A stretch of 64,000 nt of DNA. It comes from JBBRYB01 sp038238115. Lineage in GTDB: Bacteria > Actinomycetota > Actinomycetes > Propionibacteriales > Nocardioidaceae. Every line of letters starts with the position of its first letter. The stretch's first letter is position 1. The stretch spans positions 1 through 64,000 of the forward strand of contig JBBRYB010000012.1 of NCBI GenBank assembly GCA_038238115.1, in the 5' to 3' direction. The translations under genes were made by a program, and so were the position numbers. This document shows, piece after piece, positions 15,184 through 23,843 of this stretch. The notes under the pieces were generated by a model. That model did no database searches. It saw nothing but the letters and a program-made list of their open reading frames with translations, and was not told the origin of the DNA.

Positions 15184-17369
15184 CGTGGCCTGATCATTGA
15201 TCGACGGCAGGACGCGATCGTCCAGCACGTCCGGCAGTGCTGGGCCTCGCTGTTCACCGAGCGGGCGGTGAGCTACCGGCGGCGCAACGGCATCGACGAC
15301 CGGAACGTGCGGATTGCGGCGGTCGTGCAGCAGATGGTGTCCCCGAAGGCGGCCGGGATCCTGTTCACCGCGGACCCCGTGACCTCGAACCGGAAGGTCG
15401 CCACCGTGGAGGCCGTTTGGGGGCTGGGTGAGGAGCTGGCCTCCGGTCTGGTCAGCGCAGACGTATACGCGGTGCGCGACGACGTGGTCGTTACCGCCGC
15501 GGTCGTCCCGAAGCGATGGGCCGTGCAACCGTTGCCGGGAGGCGGTATGCAGCAGGTGTCGATCGAAGCGGAGCAGCAGATGCAGCCGGCGCTGACGAAG
15601 GCGCAGGTCATGCGCCTGGTGCAGTTGGGCCGGCGGATCGAGGCGCACTTCGGCTGCCCACAGGACATCGAATGGTGCCTGGTCGGTGACGACTTCCACA
15701 TCGTCCAAAGCCGACCGATCACCACCCTGTTCCCCGTGCCCACGACCGATGACCAGGACAACCATGTCTACGTCTCCGTGGGTCACCAACAGATGATGAC
15801 CGACGCGATGAAGCCGCTGGGGTTGTCCCTGTGGCAGCTGACGACCCCGCGTCCGATGCACGAGGCGGGCGGTTGTTCGTCGACGTCGCCCCAGCACTAG
15901 CCACGCCCGCGGGTCGCGCGAGCCTGCTCGTCTTGGCAAAGGCCGACCCGCTGACCCGCGACGCACTGCAGACCGTCCTCGACCGCGGCGACTTCGTCCG
16001 CTCGCTCCCGGACGAGCGTCGCGACGCCGCGTCCGCGCCGGCGCCGATCCAGACCGATCCGGGCATCGTCACCGAACTGATTGAGCACAGCCGAGCGTCC
16101 GTCGCCACCCTGCGGCGCGAGATCGAGACCGTTTCCGGGCCGGCGCTGCTCGACTTCATCCTGGCCGATATATCAGAGCTGAAGCGGATCCTGTTCGATC
16201 CCCGAAGCCACGAGGTCATCATGGCGGGGATGGAGGCGACCTGGTGGCTCAACGACCACCTCGAGGCATGGCTCGGTGAGAAGAACGCGGCCGGCGCGCT
16301 CATCCAATCCGTTCCCCACAACATCACCTCGGAGATGGGGTTGGCACTGCTCGACGTCGCGGACACGATCCGGCCGCACGCGGAGGTCGTGGCGTTCTTG
16401 CATCGCGTCGTGGATGCGGGGCGGGAGGACAATGACTTCTTGGACGAACTGGCCGGACTCCCCGACGGGCAGGTGGCACACGAGGCCATCCGGGGCTACC
16501 TCGACGAGTACGGCATGCGCTGCGCGGGCGAGATCGACATCACCAGACCGCGCTGGAGCGAGCGTCCCGCCACGCTCCTGCCCACGATTCTCAGCAACGT
16601 CAAGAACTTCGAGCCGGCAGCCGGCAAGCGACGGTTCGCACAGGGGCTTCAGGAACCGCGGCAGAGAGCACAGGAACTGCTGAAGCGGTTGCGCGCCCTG
16701 CCCGATGGGGAGCGCAAAGCCGACGAGACCAAGCCGATGATCGACCGCGTCCGCACCTTCGCCGGGTACCGGGAGTATCCGAAGTACGGCATGGTCAGCC
16801 GCTACTTCGCTTACAAGCAGGCGTTGCTGCGTGAAGCTGGACGCCTCGTCCAGATGGGCACACTGTCCGAGAAGGAGGACATCTACTACCTCCGGCTCGA
16901 CGAGGTCGTGCGCACGAACGAGGTGGACCAGGACCTCATCCGGGGCAGGCGGGAGGCGTTCCGGTCCCACGAAGCGCTCATCGCGCCCCGAGTCCTCACG
17001 TCGGACGGTGAGGCCATCGCCGGCGGGTATGGGCGCGAGGACGTCCCGCCCGGCGCGCTGGCCGGCCTGCCGGTCTCGGCGGGCATCGTCGAGGGCCGGG
17101 CTCGTGTCGTCACGGACATGGGGCGGGCCGGCCTGGACGAGCGCGACATCCTGGTCACCGCCTACACCGATCCCGGCTGGACCCCCTTGTTCCTCACGGC
17201 CGCCGGCTTGGTGACGGAGGTTGGCGGCCTGATGACGCATGGCGCAGTCATCGCACGGGAATACGGCCTACCGGGCGTCGTAGCCGTGGAGCGAGCCACC
17301 CTGCTGATCCGGGACGGGCAAAGGATCCGCGTCAACGGAACCGCCGGCTACGTCGAGATTCTCAGCTAG
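15184..17369 (+). pseudogene. Rifamycin phosphotransferase (Rph-like), 5'-truncated and frameshifted
   Basis: This is the remains of a PEP-synthase-like rifampin phosphotransferase. The first frame, from about 15184, contains the C-terminal half of the ATP-grasp domain (VVQQMVSPKAAGILFTADP, QDIEWCLVGDDF, VQSRP) and runs to MHEAGG. It then shifts at about 15870, where a 1-base (or 4-base) deletion moves the reading frame. The second frame continues with RLFVDVAPAL through the helical domain to the phosphohistidine domain GGLMTHGAVIAREYG, whose His is intact, ending at 17369. About 200 N-terminal residues of ATP-grasp are missing, with stops directly upstream. Inactive as an antibiotic-modifying enzyme. 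Confidence 0.85.
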
Positions 17370-17440
17370 GCGGCCGCATTGAACGCAATACCTCCGACTC
17401 GCTGGACAGGGCTGAAGTGTCCACCTCATCGACCGCTGGG

Positions 17441-18811
17441 TCAGCGCGGTGGGCACGCGTAGTGCATCGGCGTACGGGCACTCAGCACGTCGGGTCGCCG
17501 GACGTCGATGACCGCATCGCCCGACAGCGGCAGCTTCCCGGTGACGTCGACCGCGAGGCTGGCCCTGACCGCCTCTTGGCCCATCCGGGCGCTGACCTGC
17601 TTGACGGGCCGCTGTATCCCATCGGGCTGGGTCCATTGGAAACGGACCAGCCCACCCGTCCCGTTGGTGCTGATCTCGGCGGTGAAGGTGATCCGGCCGT
17701 GGGGGCATTCGAGCCGTCCAGACGGCGGATTCGAGGTCACGTCGACACCGCTCACCCGAAGCGGCGCCTTCGACGGGCCAGCCTCTCCGGGACCGACCAG
17801 GCGATAGGCGCCCGCGCCGAGTGCGACGATGAGGAGACCGGCCGCCGAGATGGCAGGCCATCGTCTCGGTCGGCGCGGTTTTGCGGCTGGAGGTGGCGTC
17901 GCGGGTCGTGGGGGCGCCCCGTAGGCGGCTACGGTCGGAAGCGCGCGAGGGCGGACGCCGGGCCGAGCCCGAGGCACGTCAGGCCAGGCATCGGGTGGTA
18001 CGGCGCTGAGCCCGTCGACTAGCTCGGTAGGCAGCAGACGCCGGGAGGGGTCCTTCTCGAGACCCTGAAGCAGCGCGGCGGCTGCGCGCGGCGGAAACCC
18101 TTCGACCACAGTAGTCGGATCCGGCGGATCGAGACGCCAGTGCGCAGAGATCAGCGCGATCACGTCATCAGCGTCGTAGGGACGCTGGCCAACGAGCACC
18201 TCGTAGGCCAGGACCGCGAAGCTGTAGGCGTCCGACCTCACATCCGGCTCGGAATCCCCCTGGCTCAACTCGGGAGGAAAGTACGCGGGCGTCCCCATGG
18301 CGGGCCCCGCCTGCGTACGGAAGATGGATGGGTCCGCGGCGATCCGCGCGAGTCCGAAGTCGCCGAGCTTGGCACGGCCGGAGGGCAGGACGAGGACGTT
18401 TCCTGGCTTGACGTCTCGGTGGACGATGCCGCCTGCAGCCGCTGTGGCCAATGCGTCTGCGACGTCGCGCAGGATGACCAGCGCCCTCGAGACAGGCAGC
18501 GCACCTGCGTCGACAAGATCGGACAATGGTTGACCTGGGACGTACTCCATCACGAGATAGAGGGTGTCCGCGGACGCGACGAGGTCGTACGCCCGGACAA
18601 CCGCAGGATGGTTGGTGGCCGCGAGCAGCCTCCCCTCGCGGCGGAAGCGCGCCAGGCTCTCATCGGAGAGGTGGAAGCTGTGGATCCGCTTGACGGCCAC
18701 TCGGCGGCCGAGGCTGATCTGCCTGGCCAGGACAACCTCGCCAAATCCACCGGCGCCAAGGATTCGCTCAAATTCGTAACCCGGTGGCAGCAGGCCCTCA
18801 CTGCCAGTCAT
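17441..18811 (-). CDS. Membrane receptor-type Ser/Thr protein kinase
   Basis: A 456-residue Hanks-type kinase. The Gly-rich loop GAGGFG is at 19-24, Lys41, catalytic HRDVKPGN with D133, DFG at 151-153 and PPE at 179-181, so it is predicted active. A Pro-rich juxtamembrane linker follows (about 275-318), then one transmembrane helix (about 319-339) and an extracytoplasmic beta-rich Ig-like domain of about 115 residues with two cysteines. The preferred start is ATG 18811: a TATACT hexamer ends seven bases upstream and there is no Shine-Dalgarno, fitting a leaderless transcript. A longer start at 18850 also lacks a ribosome site. It is divergent from a second kinase and convergent with the rph pseudogene. 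Confidence 0.9.
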   Translation of the reverse strand: MTGSEGLLPPGYEFERILGAGGFGEVVLARQISLGRRVAVKRIHSFHLSDESLARFRREGRLLAATNHPAVVRAYDLVASADTLYLVMEYVPGQPLSDLVDAGALPVSRALVILRDVADALATAAAGGIVHRDVKPGNVLVLPSGRAKLGDFGLARIAADPSIFRTQAGPAMGTPAYFPPELSQGDSEPDVRSDAYSFAVLAYEVLVGQRPYDADDVIALISAHWRLDPPDPTTVVEGFPPRAAAALLQGLEKDPSRRLLPTELVDGLSAVPPDAWPDVPRARPGVRPRALPTVAAYGAPPRPATPPPAAKPRRPRRWPAISAAGLLIVALGAGAYRLVGPGEAGPSKAPLRVSGVDVTSNPPSGRLECPHGRITFTAEISTNGTGGLVRFQWTQPDGIQRPVKQVSARMGQEAVRASLAVDVTGKLPLSGDAVIDVRRPDVLSARTPMHYACPPR

Positions 18812-18818
18812 GTAAGAA

Positions 18819-18824
18819 AGTATA
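18819..18824 (-). promoter_or_regulatory. Candidate -10 element for a leaderless kinase transcript
   Basis: On the minus strand TATACT ends seven bases before the ATG at 18811, and the intervening sequence has no Shine-Dalgarno. In actinobacteria this geometry is typical of transcripts that begin at the start codon. No clear -35 hexamer is seen. Confidence 0.45.
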
Positions 18825-18925
18825 GGTGCGCACATTCGCCCCGTTCGCATCCCAATACCGGCGCATTGCCCTACTGTCAGGGCAGGTCAGATGTCCGCTT
18901 TGGCCCGGCATGGAGGGTTTGCCTG

Positions 18926-20587
18926 ATGAGTACTTCGTTCGGTCCGTACGAGGTCCTGGAGCGTGTCGCCGAAGGGGCCACAGGGGTGGTCTATCGGGTT
19001 CGCCACATCGAGCTGGACAGGGTCGCCGCGGTCAAGGAGCTCAGCCCTGCGCTGCGTGAGGTCCCCGGTCAGCTGGCGCGGATGCAGCACGAGGCCGAAG
19101 TCTTGGCGAGGCTCGACAGCCCTCACATCGTGGAGGTCTACGACTACGTTCAGGAGTCCGAGCGAGCCTGGATCGCCGAGCAGTGGGTATCGGGCGCGTC
19201 GCTTCGCGACATCCTCTCGTCGCACGGAAGGCTCACCCCCGAGCAGTCCGTCGGAGTGGTTCGGGGAGCACTCATGGGTCTGGCGTACGCGCACGAGCGC
19301 GGGCTGGTGCACCGCGACTTCTCGCCGGGCAACGTGCTGGCGGACATGTCGGGGACATCGATGCTGGTCGACTTCGGGTTGGCTGCGCCTGTCGGCGACG
19401 CCGCCGCCCTCGGCACGCCCGCGTACATCAGCCCGGAAGCGGTTCGCGGCGAGCCCGTCGGCAGGAGCAGCGACGTCTACTCGGTGGCGGCGGTCCTGTA
19501 TGAGCTGCTGACGGGGCGGGTGCCGTTCCCGGCCTCCGACGTGCCAACCGCGCTACGCCGACACCTTGAGGAACCGGCACCCACCCTCCAGGGCTTCGGC
19601 ACCGACCTCCAGGCTCTGCTCAGCCGGAGCATGGACAAGGATCCGGCGGCGCGCCCTGCCGACGCTGCGGCGTTCCTCACGGAGCTGGAAGCCGCCGCTG
19701 AGCGACGGTTCGGTGCGGGCTGGGCGAAGCGGGCCTCCATCGCCGGGATCGTCGGGTCGGTGGCTGCCACCTCGGCCACCGCTGTCGTCGGTACCGGCGC
19801 CGCGCCGGTCGTTACCGGCGCGGCCCAGACCGTGGTCATCGACTCCGCCGGCATCGCGACCGGAGTCCGCGACATCTCCAAGAGCGCCGCAAAGACCTTC
19901 CACGGGCCTGTGGTGGCGGGCGTCGCCGGTATCGTCGTGGTGGTCGGCATCGCGGCCACGGCCATTGCCGTGAACCATGGCGGCAACGACTCGTCCCCCA
20001 CGGCCGGTGGCTCGTCCTCCCTCAACCCCACCGCGACGTCCTCGTCGCTCGGCCCGTCGTCCACCGCCCCCACCACCACACCCAGGTCCTCGGCGCCACC
20101 CCCGACCGTCGGGGACCTCGCCCCCGCAGGCGTGTACGTCTTCAAGCAAGTGTTGCTGTCCTCTGACTTCCCGGCTGACAAGGTTGGCACCGCCACCCAG
20201 CGCACGTGGACCTTTGACCCGAGGCACTGCGGCGACACGCAGTGCTCAGCAAGAATCCAGTCTTCCAGCGGCTTGGTGCTGACGTCCACCTGGAACGGGA
20301 AGACCCTCGTCCTGGACAAGCTCGAGCCTCAGGTGAGCGAGGGTCTCTGCTCCAACATCGAAACTGGGGTCAAGGTGCAAGGTAGCCACTACAAGGCGAC
20401 GCGCACCTTCCAGAACTCCCCCTTGAGGGCAGTGGTGGGAGGCTCCGGCGCGACCAGCGCACCCACAAGGTTTATCGGGACCCAGACCATCAAGGAGGTC
20501 ACCACAGAGCTCAGCAAGGGTTGCCACGACCGCGACGGTGTGAACCACGCAAAGCTGTCTGTGAGCCTGACCGTCAAGAAGGGCTGA
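18926..20587 (+). CDS. Membrane receptor-type Ser/Thr protein kinase with variant catalytic loop
   Basis: A 553-residue Hanks-type kinase. The Gly loop is degenerate (EGATG, 16-20); Lys37, H129-R130-D131, N136, DFG 149-151 and SPE 169-171 are present. The catalytic loop reads HRDFSPGN, with Ser133 where nearly all active kinases have Lys, so activity may be altered. After the kinase domain (to about 265) come Ala/Val-rich hydrophobic segments, with the clearest membrane helix around 330-350, a Ser/Thr/Pro linker and a secreted C-terminal domain of about 160 residues with four cysteines. The ATG at 18926 has GGAGGG ten bases upstream. It is divergent from the first kinase and convergent with the racemase-FHA gene. 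Confidence 0.9.
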   Translation: MSTSFGPYEVLERVAEGATGVVYRVRHIELDRVAAVKELSPALREVPGQLARMQHEAEVLARLDSPHIVEVYDYVQESERAWIAEQWVSGASLRDILSSHGRLTPEQSVGVVRGALMGLAYAHERGLVHRDFSPGNVLADMSGTSMLVDFGLAAPVGDAAALGTPAYISPEAVRGEPVGRSSDVYSVAAVLYELLTGRVPFPASDVPTALRRHLEEPAPTLQGFGTDLQALLSRSMDKDPAARPADAAAFLTELEAAAERRFGAGWAKRASIAGIVGSVAATSATAVVGTGAAPVVTGAAQTVVIDSAGIATGVRDISKSAAKTFHGPVVAGVAGIVVVVGIAATAIAVNHGGNDSSPTAGGSSSLNPTATSSSLGPSSTAPTTTPRSSAPPPTVGDLAPAGVYVFKQVLLSSDFPADKVGTATQRTWTFDPRHCGDTQCSARIQSSSGLVLTSTWNGKTLVLDKLEPQVSEGLCSNIETGVKVQGSHYKATRTFQNSPLRAVVGGSGATSAPTRFIGTQTIKEVTTELSKGCHDRDGVNHAKLSVSLTVKKG

Positions 20588-20642
20588 GCGACCGGCCGAC
20601 CGCCGGCGCCGTGGATCGGGCGAACGAGGTGGTCCGAACCGA

Positions 20643-22175
20643 TCAGTCGGGCTGGTGCGACTCGAAGGTGAGGGTCCGACCTCCGAACGACAGTCGAGTG
20701 CCGGGCTCGATCGTCGTCGGCACGCCAGGCTCGAGCCGAATCCAGTCGGCGTCGGACGAGTCCAGGACGTAGGTCCCATTGGCCGAGCCGGCGTCCTGGA
20801 CGCGCACCTCCCAGCCGTCCAGGATCAGCTTGGCGTGCACGCGCGACATGGTAAGGCCGGAGTCCTCCAGGAACAGCGGGAGGGCCGAGCCGGAGATGAC
20901 ATCATCGGACACCTCGGGCTCGCGGCCGATGGCGACGTCGCAGTTGAGCGCGAATACCGAACCGTCGTCGACGACGAGAACACCGAGCCGTGGGCGCGGT
21001 CCGGTGACGAGGTTATGGGTCTGGTGCACCATCGAGATGTCGCAGCGGGCGCAGAACCCGGCTTGGGGACGGTTGAAGTGCCCACGGGAGCAGACGATCC
21101 CCTGGACGAGGGGTCCATGCTCGGCGGCCACCCTCCCGTCGTCGCTCGTCGCCTCAGTCCCAAGCGCGACACGCTGCGTCATGTCTGCGTCTGGGACTCC
21201 GGCCGCCTCGTCGGTGGTGTCCGGTGGGAAGAGGTCGATGGAGACGAGTGTCGACTCCTCCGGTGCAACCTCGTCCGGCTCGACTCTGGGCGACTCGGTC
21301 GCCTTCGGGGCGACCATCCGCGTTGTCTCTATCAAGACCTCGGCCACCCTCGGCGCCGTCGGCTCCTTGGCCGTCCGGGCAGCCGGCGCGTCCACATGCG
21401 CAGGCTCGGGCTGGACCGCTTCGGCAGGCGGGCCGGCATTCCCTTCAGACAGCCCGAAGCCCGCGAGCAGACCGGAGTATGCCTTCGGGCTCGGGCGCGA
21501 GAACTCTCCCATCGCGCTGGTGCGAAGCCCCAGCATGGTCAGCCCCTGGACCGCGACCGTTGCTGCCGCGACCCCGTCGACCACAGGAGCACCCACCTCC
21601 TTCGACACGTACGCACACAGGTCGGCCATGCCTGCGCAGCCCAAGACGATGACGTCGGACTCATCCAGGGCCAGCGCCTCGCGGCAGGCCTGGGTGATCC
21701 GCTCTCGGGCGTCCGGGGACGTCTCGAGCTCGAGGACCGGGATCTCGCACGCGTGCACGCCTCGGCAAGCCTTCGACACGTGGTAGCGCTCAGCGAGGTC
21801 CCACGCGCGACCACGGGTGCGGCCGAGCGTTGTGACAACGCTGAACGAGCGTCCGAGATACGTCGCGGTGCGCATCGCCGCCTCGGCGATCCCGACCACC
21901 GGTCCGCTGGCGAGCTCGCGCGCCGCCTCTAATCCCGGGTCGCCGAAGCAGGCGATCACGTATCCGTCGACGCCGTCGGCCTCACCCTTGGCGATCTCGG
22001 AGAGGATCCCAGGGACCGCGAGCGCCTCGTCGTAGTGGCTTTCGATGGAGGCCGGTCCCATCGAGGCAGAGACGGCTTCGACGAGCACCCGTGGGTCGGC
22101 CACGGATCGGGCACAGTCGCCGATGAGCGTGGTCATCGACCATGTCGTGTTGGGGTTGATCACCCGGATCCGCAT
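20643..22175 (-). CDS. Hydantoin racemase fused to zinc-ribbon and FHA domain
   Basis: A 510-residue fusion. Residues 1-235 are an Asp/Glu/hydantoin racemase: INPNT at 6-10 and the two catalytic-type cysteines C76 (IACFGDPG) and C180 (VLGCAGMADL). Both match the canonical spacing, and the domain ends with the usual RPSPKAYSG. A disordered linker of about 120 residues follows, then a C/H/C/C zinc knuckle (C361, H365, C374, C377) and an FHA phosphothreonine-binding domain with GREP at 416-419, SRVH at 443-446 and SANGT at 463-467. The ATG at 22175 lies two bases after the permease stop. The racemase would isomerise 5-substituted hydantoins. The FHA part should bind a phosphoprotein, plausibly from the adjacent kinases. 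Confidence 0.88.
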   Translation of the reverse strand: MRIRVINPNTTWSMTTLIGDCARSVADPRVLVEAVSASMGPASIESHYDEALAVPGILSEIAKGEADGVDGYVIACFGDPGLEAARELASGPVVGIAEAAMRTATYLGRSFSVVTTLGRTRGRAWDLAERYHVSKACRGVHACEIPVLELETSPDARERITQACREALALDESDVIVLGCAGMADLCAYVSKEVGAPVVDGVAAATVAVQGLTMLGLRTSAMGEFSRPSPKAYSGLLAGFGLSEGNAGPPAEAVQPEPAHVDAPAARTAKEPTAPRVAEVLIETTRMVAPKATESPRVEPDEVAPEESTLVSIDLFPPDTTDEAAGVPDADMTQRVALGTEATSDDGRVAAEHGPLVQGIVCSRGHFNRPQAGFCARCDISMVHQTHNLVTGPRPRLGVLVVDDGSVFALNCDVAIGREPEVSDDVISGSALPLFLEDSGLTMSRVHAKLILDGWEVRVQDAGSANGTYVLDSSDADWIRLEPGVPTTIEPGTRLSFGGRTLTFESHQPD

Positions 22176-22177
22176 GG

Positions 22178-23701
22178 TCAGCCCACCACCACGTCTGAGC
22201 CCTCGTGGTGCTCGATCACCTCGTGGACACCGGTACGGCGAGCGAGCAGGTAATAGAGGGCGAGCCCGAGTCCGCAGCCGATGAACCAGCTGTAGTCGGT
22301 CGCCTTGTCGATTCCGGGCACGAACACGCAGGAGACCGCGGCGGCTCCAGCGATCACGGTGGCCCACACGGCCGCTGGGTTGAAACCCCTCGTGTAGTGG
22401 TAGACCCCCGACTCGTCCATCGTGAAGAGGTCGTCGACGGCGACCTTCTGGCGGTGGATCAGGTAGTAGTGGCAGATCAAGACTCCGAAGAGCGGGCCGA
22501 TGAAGGCTCCCAGGGTGTCGAGCGTGTAGTGGATGGTGTCCGGGTTCTTGTAGAGATTCCACGGTGTGATCAGCACCGAACCGACAGCGGCGATCATGCC
22601 ACCGGTGCGCCAGCTGATCCGCTGGGGGTTCACGTGGGAGAAGTCGAAGGCAGGCGAGACGAAGTTGGCGACGATGTTGATCCCGATGGTCGCCGTGGTG
22701 AACGTCAGCGCGGCCAGAACGATCGCGAATGTGTTGTCGATCTTGCCTACTGTCTGGACCGGGTCTGTGATCAGCTCACCGTAGACGGGAAGAGTTGAGG
22801 CAGCGGTGAGGACGGTCAAGACCGAGAACATCGTGAAGTTGACGGGCAGGCCCCAGAAGTTTCCTCTCTTGACGTCCTTGAAGGTCCTGCCGTACCGGGA
22901 AAAGTCGCCGAAGTTGAGCATCGGCCCGGAGAAGTACGACACCACCAACGCGGTGGCGGCGCACATGGTCGAGATCACAGCGGTCCCGCTCAGATGCTGG
23001 CTGGACAGGTCGAGATTGACGTTGAAGTCGGCCTTGACGAGCAGGTAGCCACAGAGGATGAACATCACGACGTAGACCGCAGGGCCACAGAAGTCGATGA
23101 ACTTGCGGATCGTGTCCATGCCAGTCCAGAAGACGGCGGCCTGCAGGACCCAGAGCAGGGCGAACGTCGCGTAGCCGAGGGTAGACAGACCGAGGAAGCC
23201 GTGCTGGGTCACGTCGCCGTAACTGGTGAGCCCGGGCCACAGGCGTACGACGAGGATGTCCAAGGCCGACGAGGCGAGATAGGTCTGGATCCCGTACCAG
23301 GCGACGGCGATCAGCCCTCGGATGATCGCGGGAATATTGGCGCCGACCACCCCGAAGACAGAGCGACAGATCACCGGGAAGGGGACACCGGTGCGCTGGC
23401 TGGGCTTCGCCACGAGGTTGGCGAAGAAGAGCACGATGGAGATCCCAACGATCAGGCAGATGAACACCTGCCAGCTCGTGAGGCCGAGGGCGAAGAGGCT
23501 CCCGGCGGTGACGTACCCACCGACGCTGTGCACGTCCGACATCCAGAAGGCGAAGATGTTGTACCAGGACCAGTTCTGGTCCCGCAGCGGGGCAAGGTCG
23601 TCGTTGGTGAGTCGGGGGTGATACGACGACTTGATGACGCCGACACCGGCTGGATGCTCCGGACTGGGTGGAGCAGGTTGGTCGATGATGGTTTTACTCA
23701 C
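22178..23701 (-). CDS. NCS1-family hydantoin/allantoin/nucleobase permease
   Basis: A 507-residue, roughly 12-helix transporter of the nucleobase:cation symporter-1 family. The signature NWSWYNIFAFWMSDVHSVGG near residue 42 lies in helix 1, GVPFPVICRS in the re-entrant region, and YFSGPMLNFGDFSRY in helix 6. These are close to the benzyl-hydantoin transporter Mhp1 class. It is co-transcribed with the downstream racemase-FHA gene (two-base gap), which suggests that hydantoins or related purine-degradation products are the substrate. Upstream lies a 23-bp palindrome that probably controls it. Confidence 0.9.
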   Translation of the reverse strand: MSKTIIDQPAPPSPEHPAGVGVIKSSYHPRLTNDDLAPLRDQNWSWYNIFAFWMSDVHSVGGYVTAGSLFALGLTSWQVFICLIVGISIVLFFANLVAKPSQRTGVPFPVICRSVFGVVGANIPAIIRGLIAVAWYGIQTYLASSALDILVVRLWPGLTSYGDVTQHGFLGLSTLGYATFALLWVLQAAVFWTGMDTIRKFIDFCGPAVYVVMFILCGYLLVKADFNVNLDLSSQHLSGTAVISTMCAATALVVSYFSGPMLNFGDFSRYGRTFKDVKRGNFWGLPVNFTMFSVLTVLTAASTLPVYGELITDPVQTVGKIDNTFAIVLAALTFTTATIGINIVANFVSPAFDFSHVNPQRISWRTGGMIAAVGSVLITPWNLYKNPDTIHYTLDTLGAFIGPLFGVLICHYYLIHRQKVAVDDLFTMDESGVYHYTRGFNPAAVWATVIAGAAAVSCVFVPGIDKATDYSWFIGCGLGLALYYLLARRTGVHEVIEHHEGSDVVVG

Positions 23702-23796
23702 GGCTGTTACTCCTGCTTCGCTCGGGCTCGGCTGGTCGCACTCCCGAAGGTGTCTGTGACGCTAGTCAGGCGACCCTCGCTGCGTAACTCCTCAGA

Positions 23797-23819
23797 GTCA
23801 TATATCCCGGATATATGAC
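23797..23819. promoter_or_regulatory. 23-bp palindromic operator upstream of the hydantoin permease
   Basis: Two perfect 11-base arms, GTCATATATCC and GGATATATGAC, flank a single C. It lies 95 bases upstream of the permease start and just beyond the end of the GntR/FCD regulator gene. Its AT-rich core is unusual in this GC-rich region. A homodimeric GntR/FadR-type protein encoded next door is the obvious ligand; binding is inferred. Confidence 0.65.
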
Positions 23820-23843
23820 AGCTGGCCGAGGCTGAGCAGCACG

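Noticed and set aside
18140..18925. N-terminal extension of the second kinase
   Set aside because: It is the antisense of the first kinase; the ATG at 18926 has a GGAGGG site and the kinase domain begins at once.
22176..22562. N-terminal extension of the racemase-FHA protein
   Set aside because: The extension overlaps the permease in another frame and is Arg/Pro-rich; the ATG at 22175 gives the canonical INPNT start.
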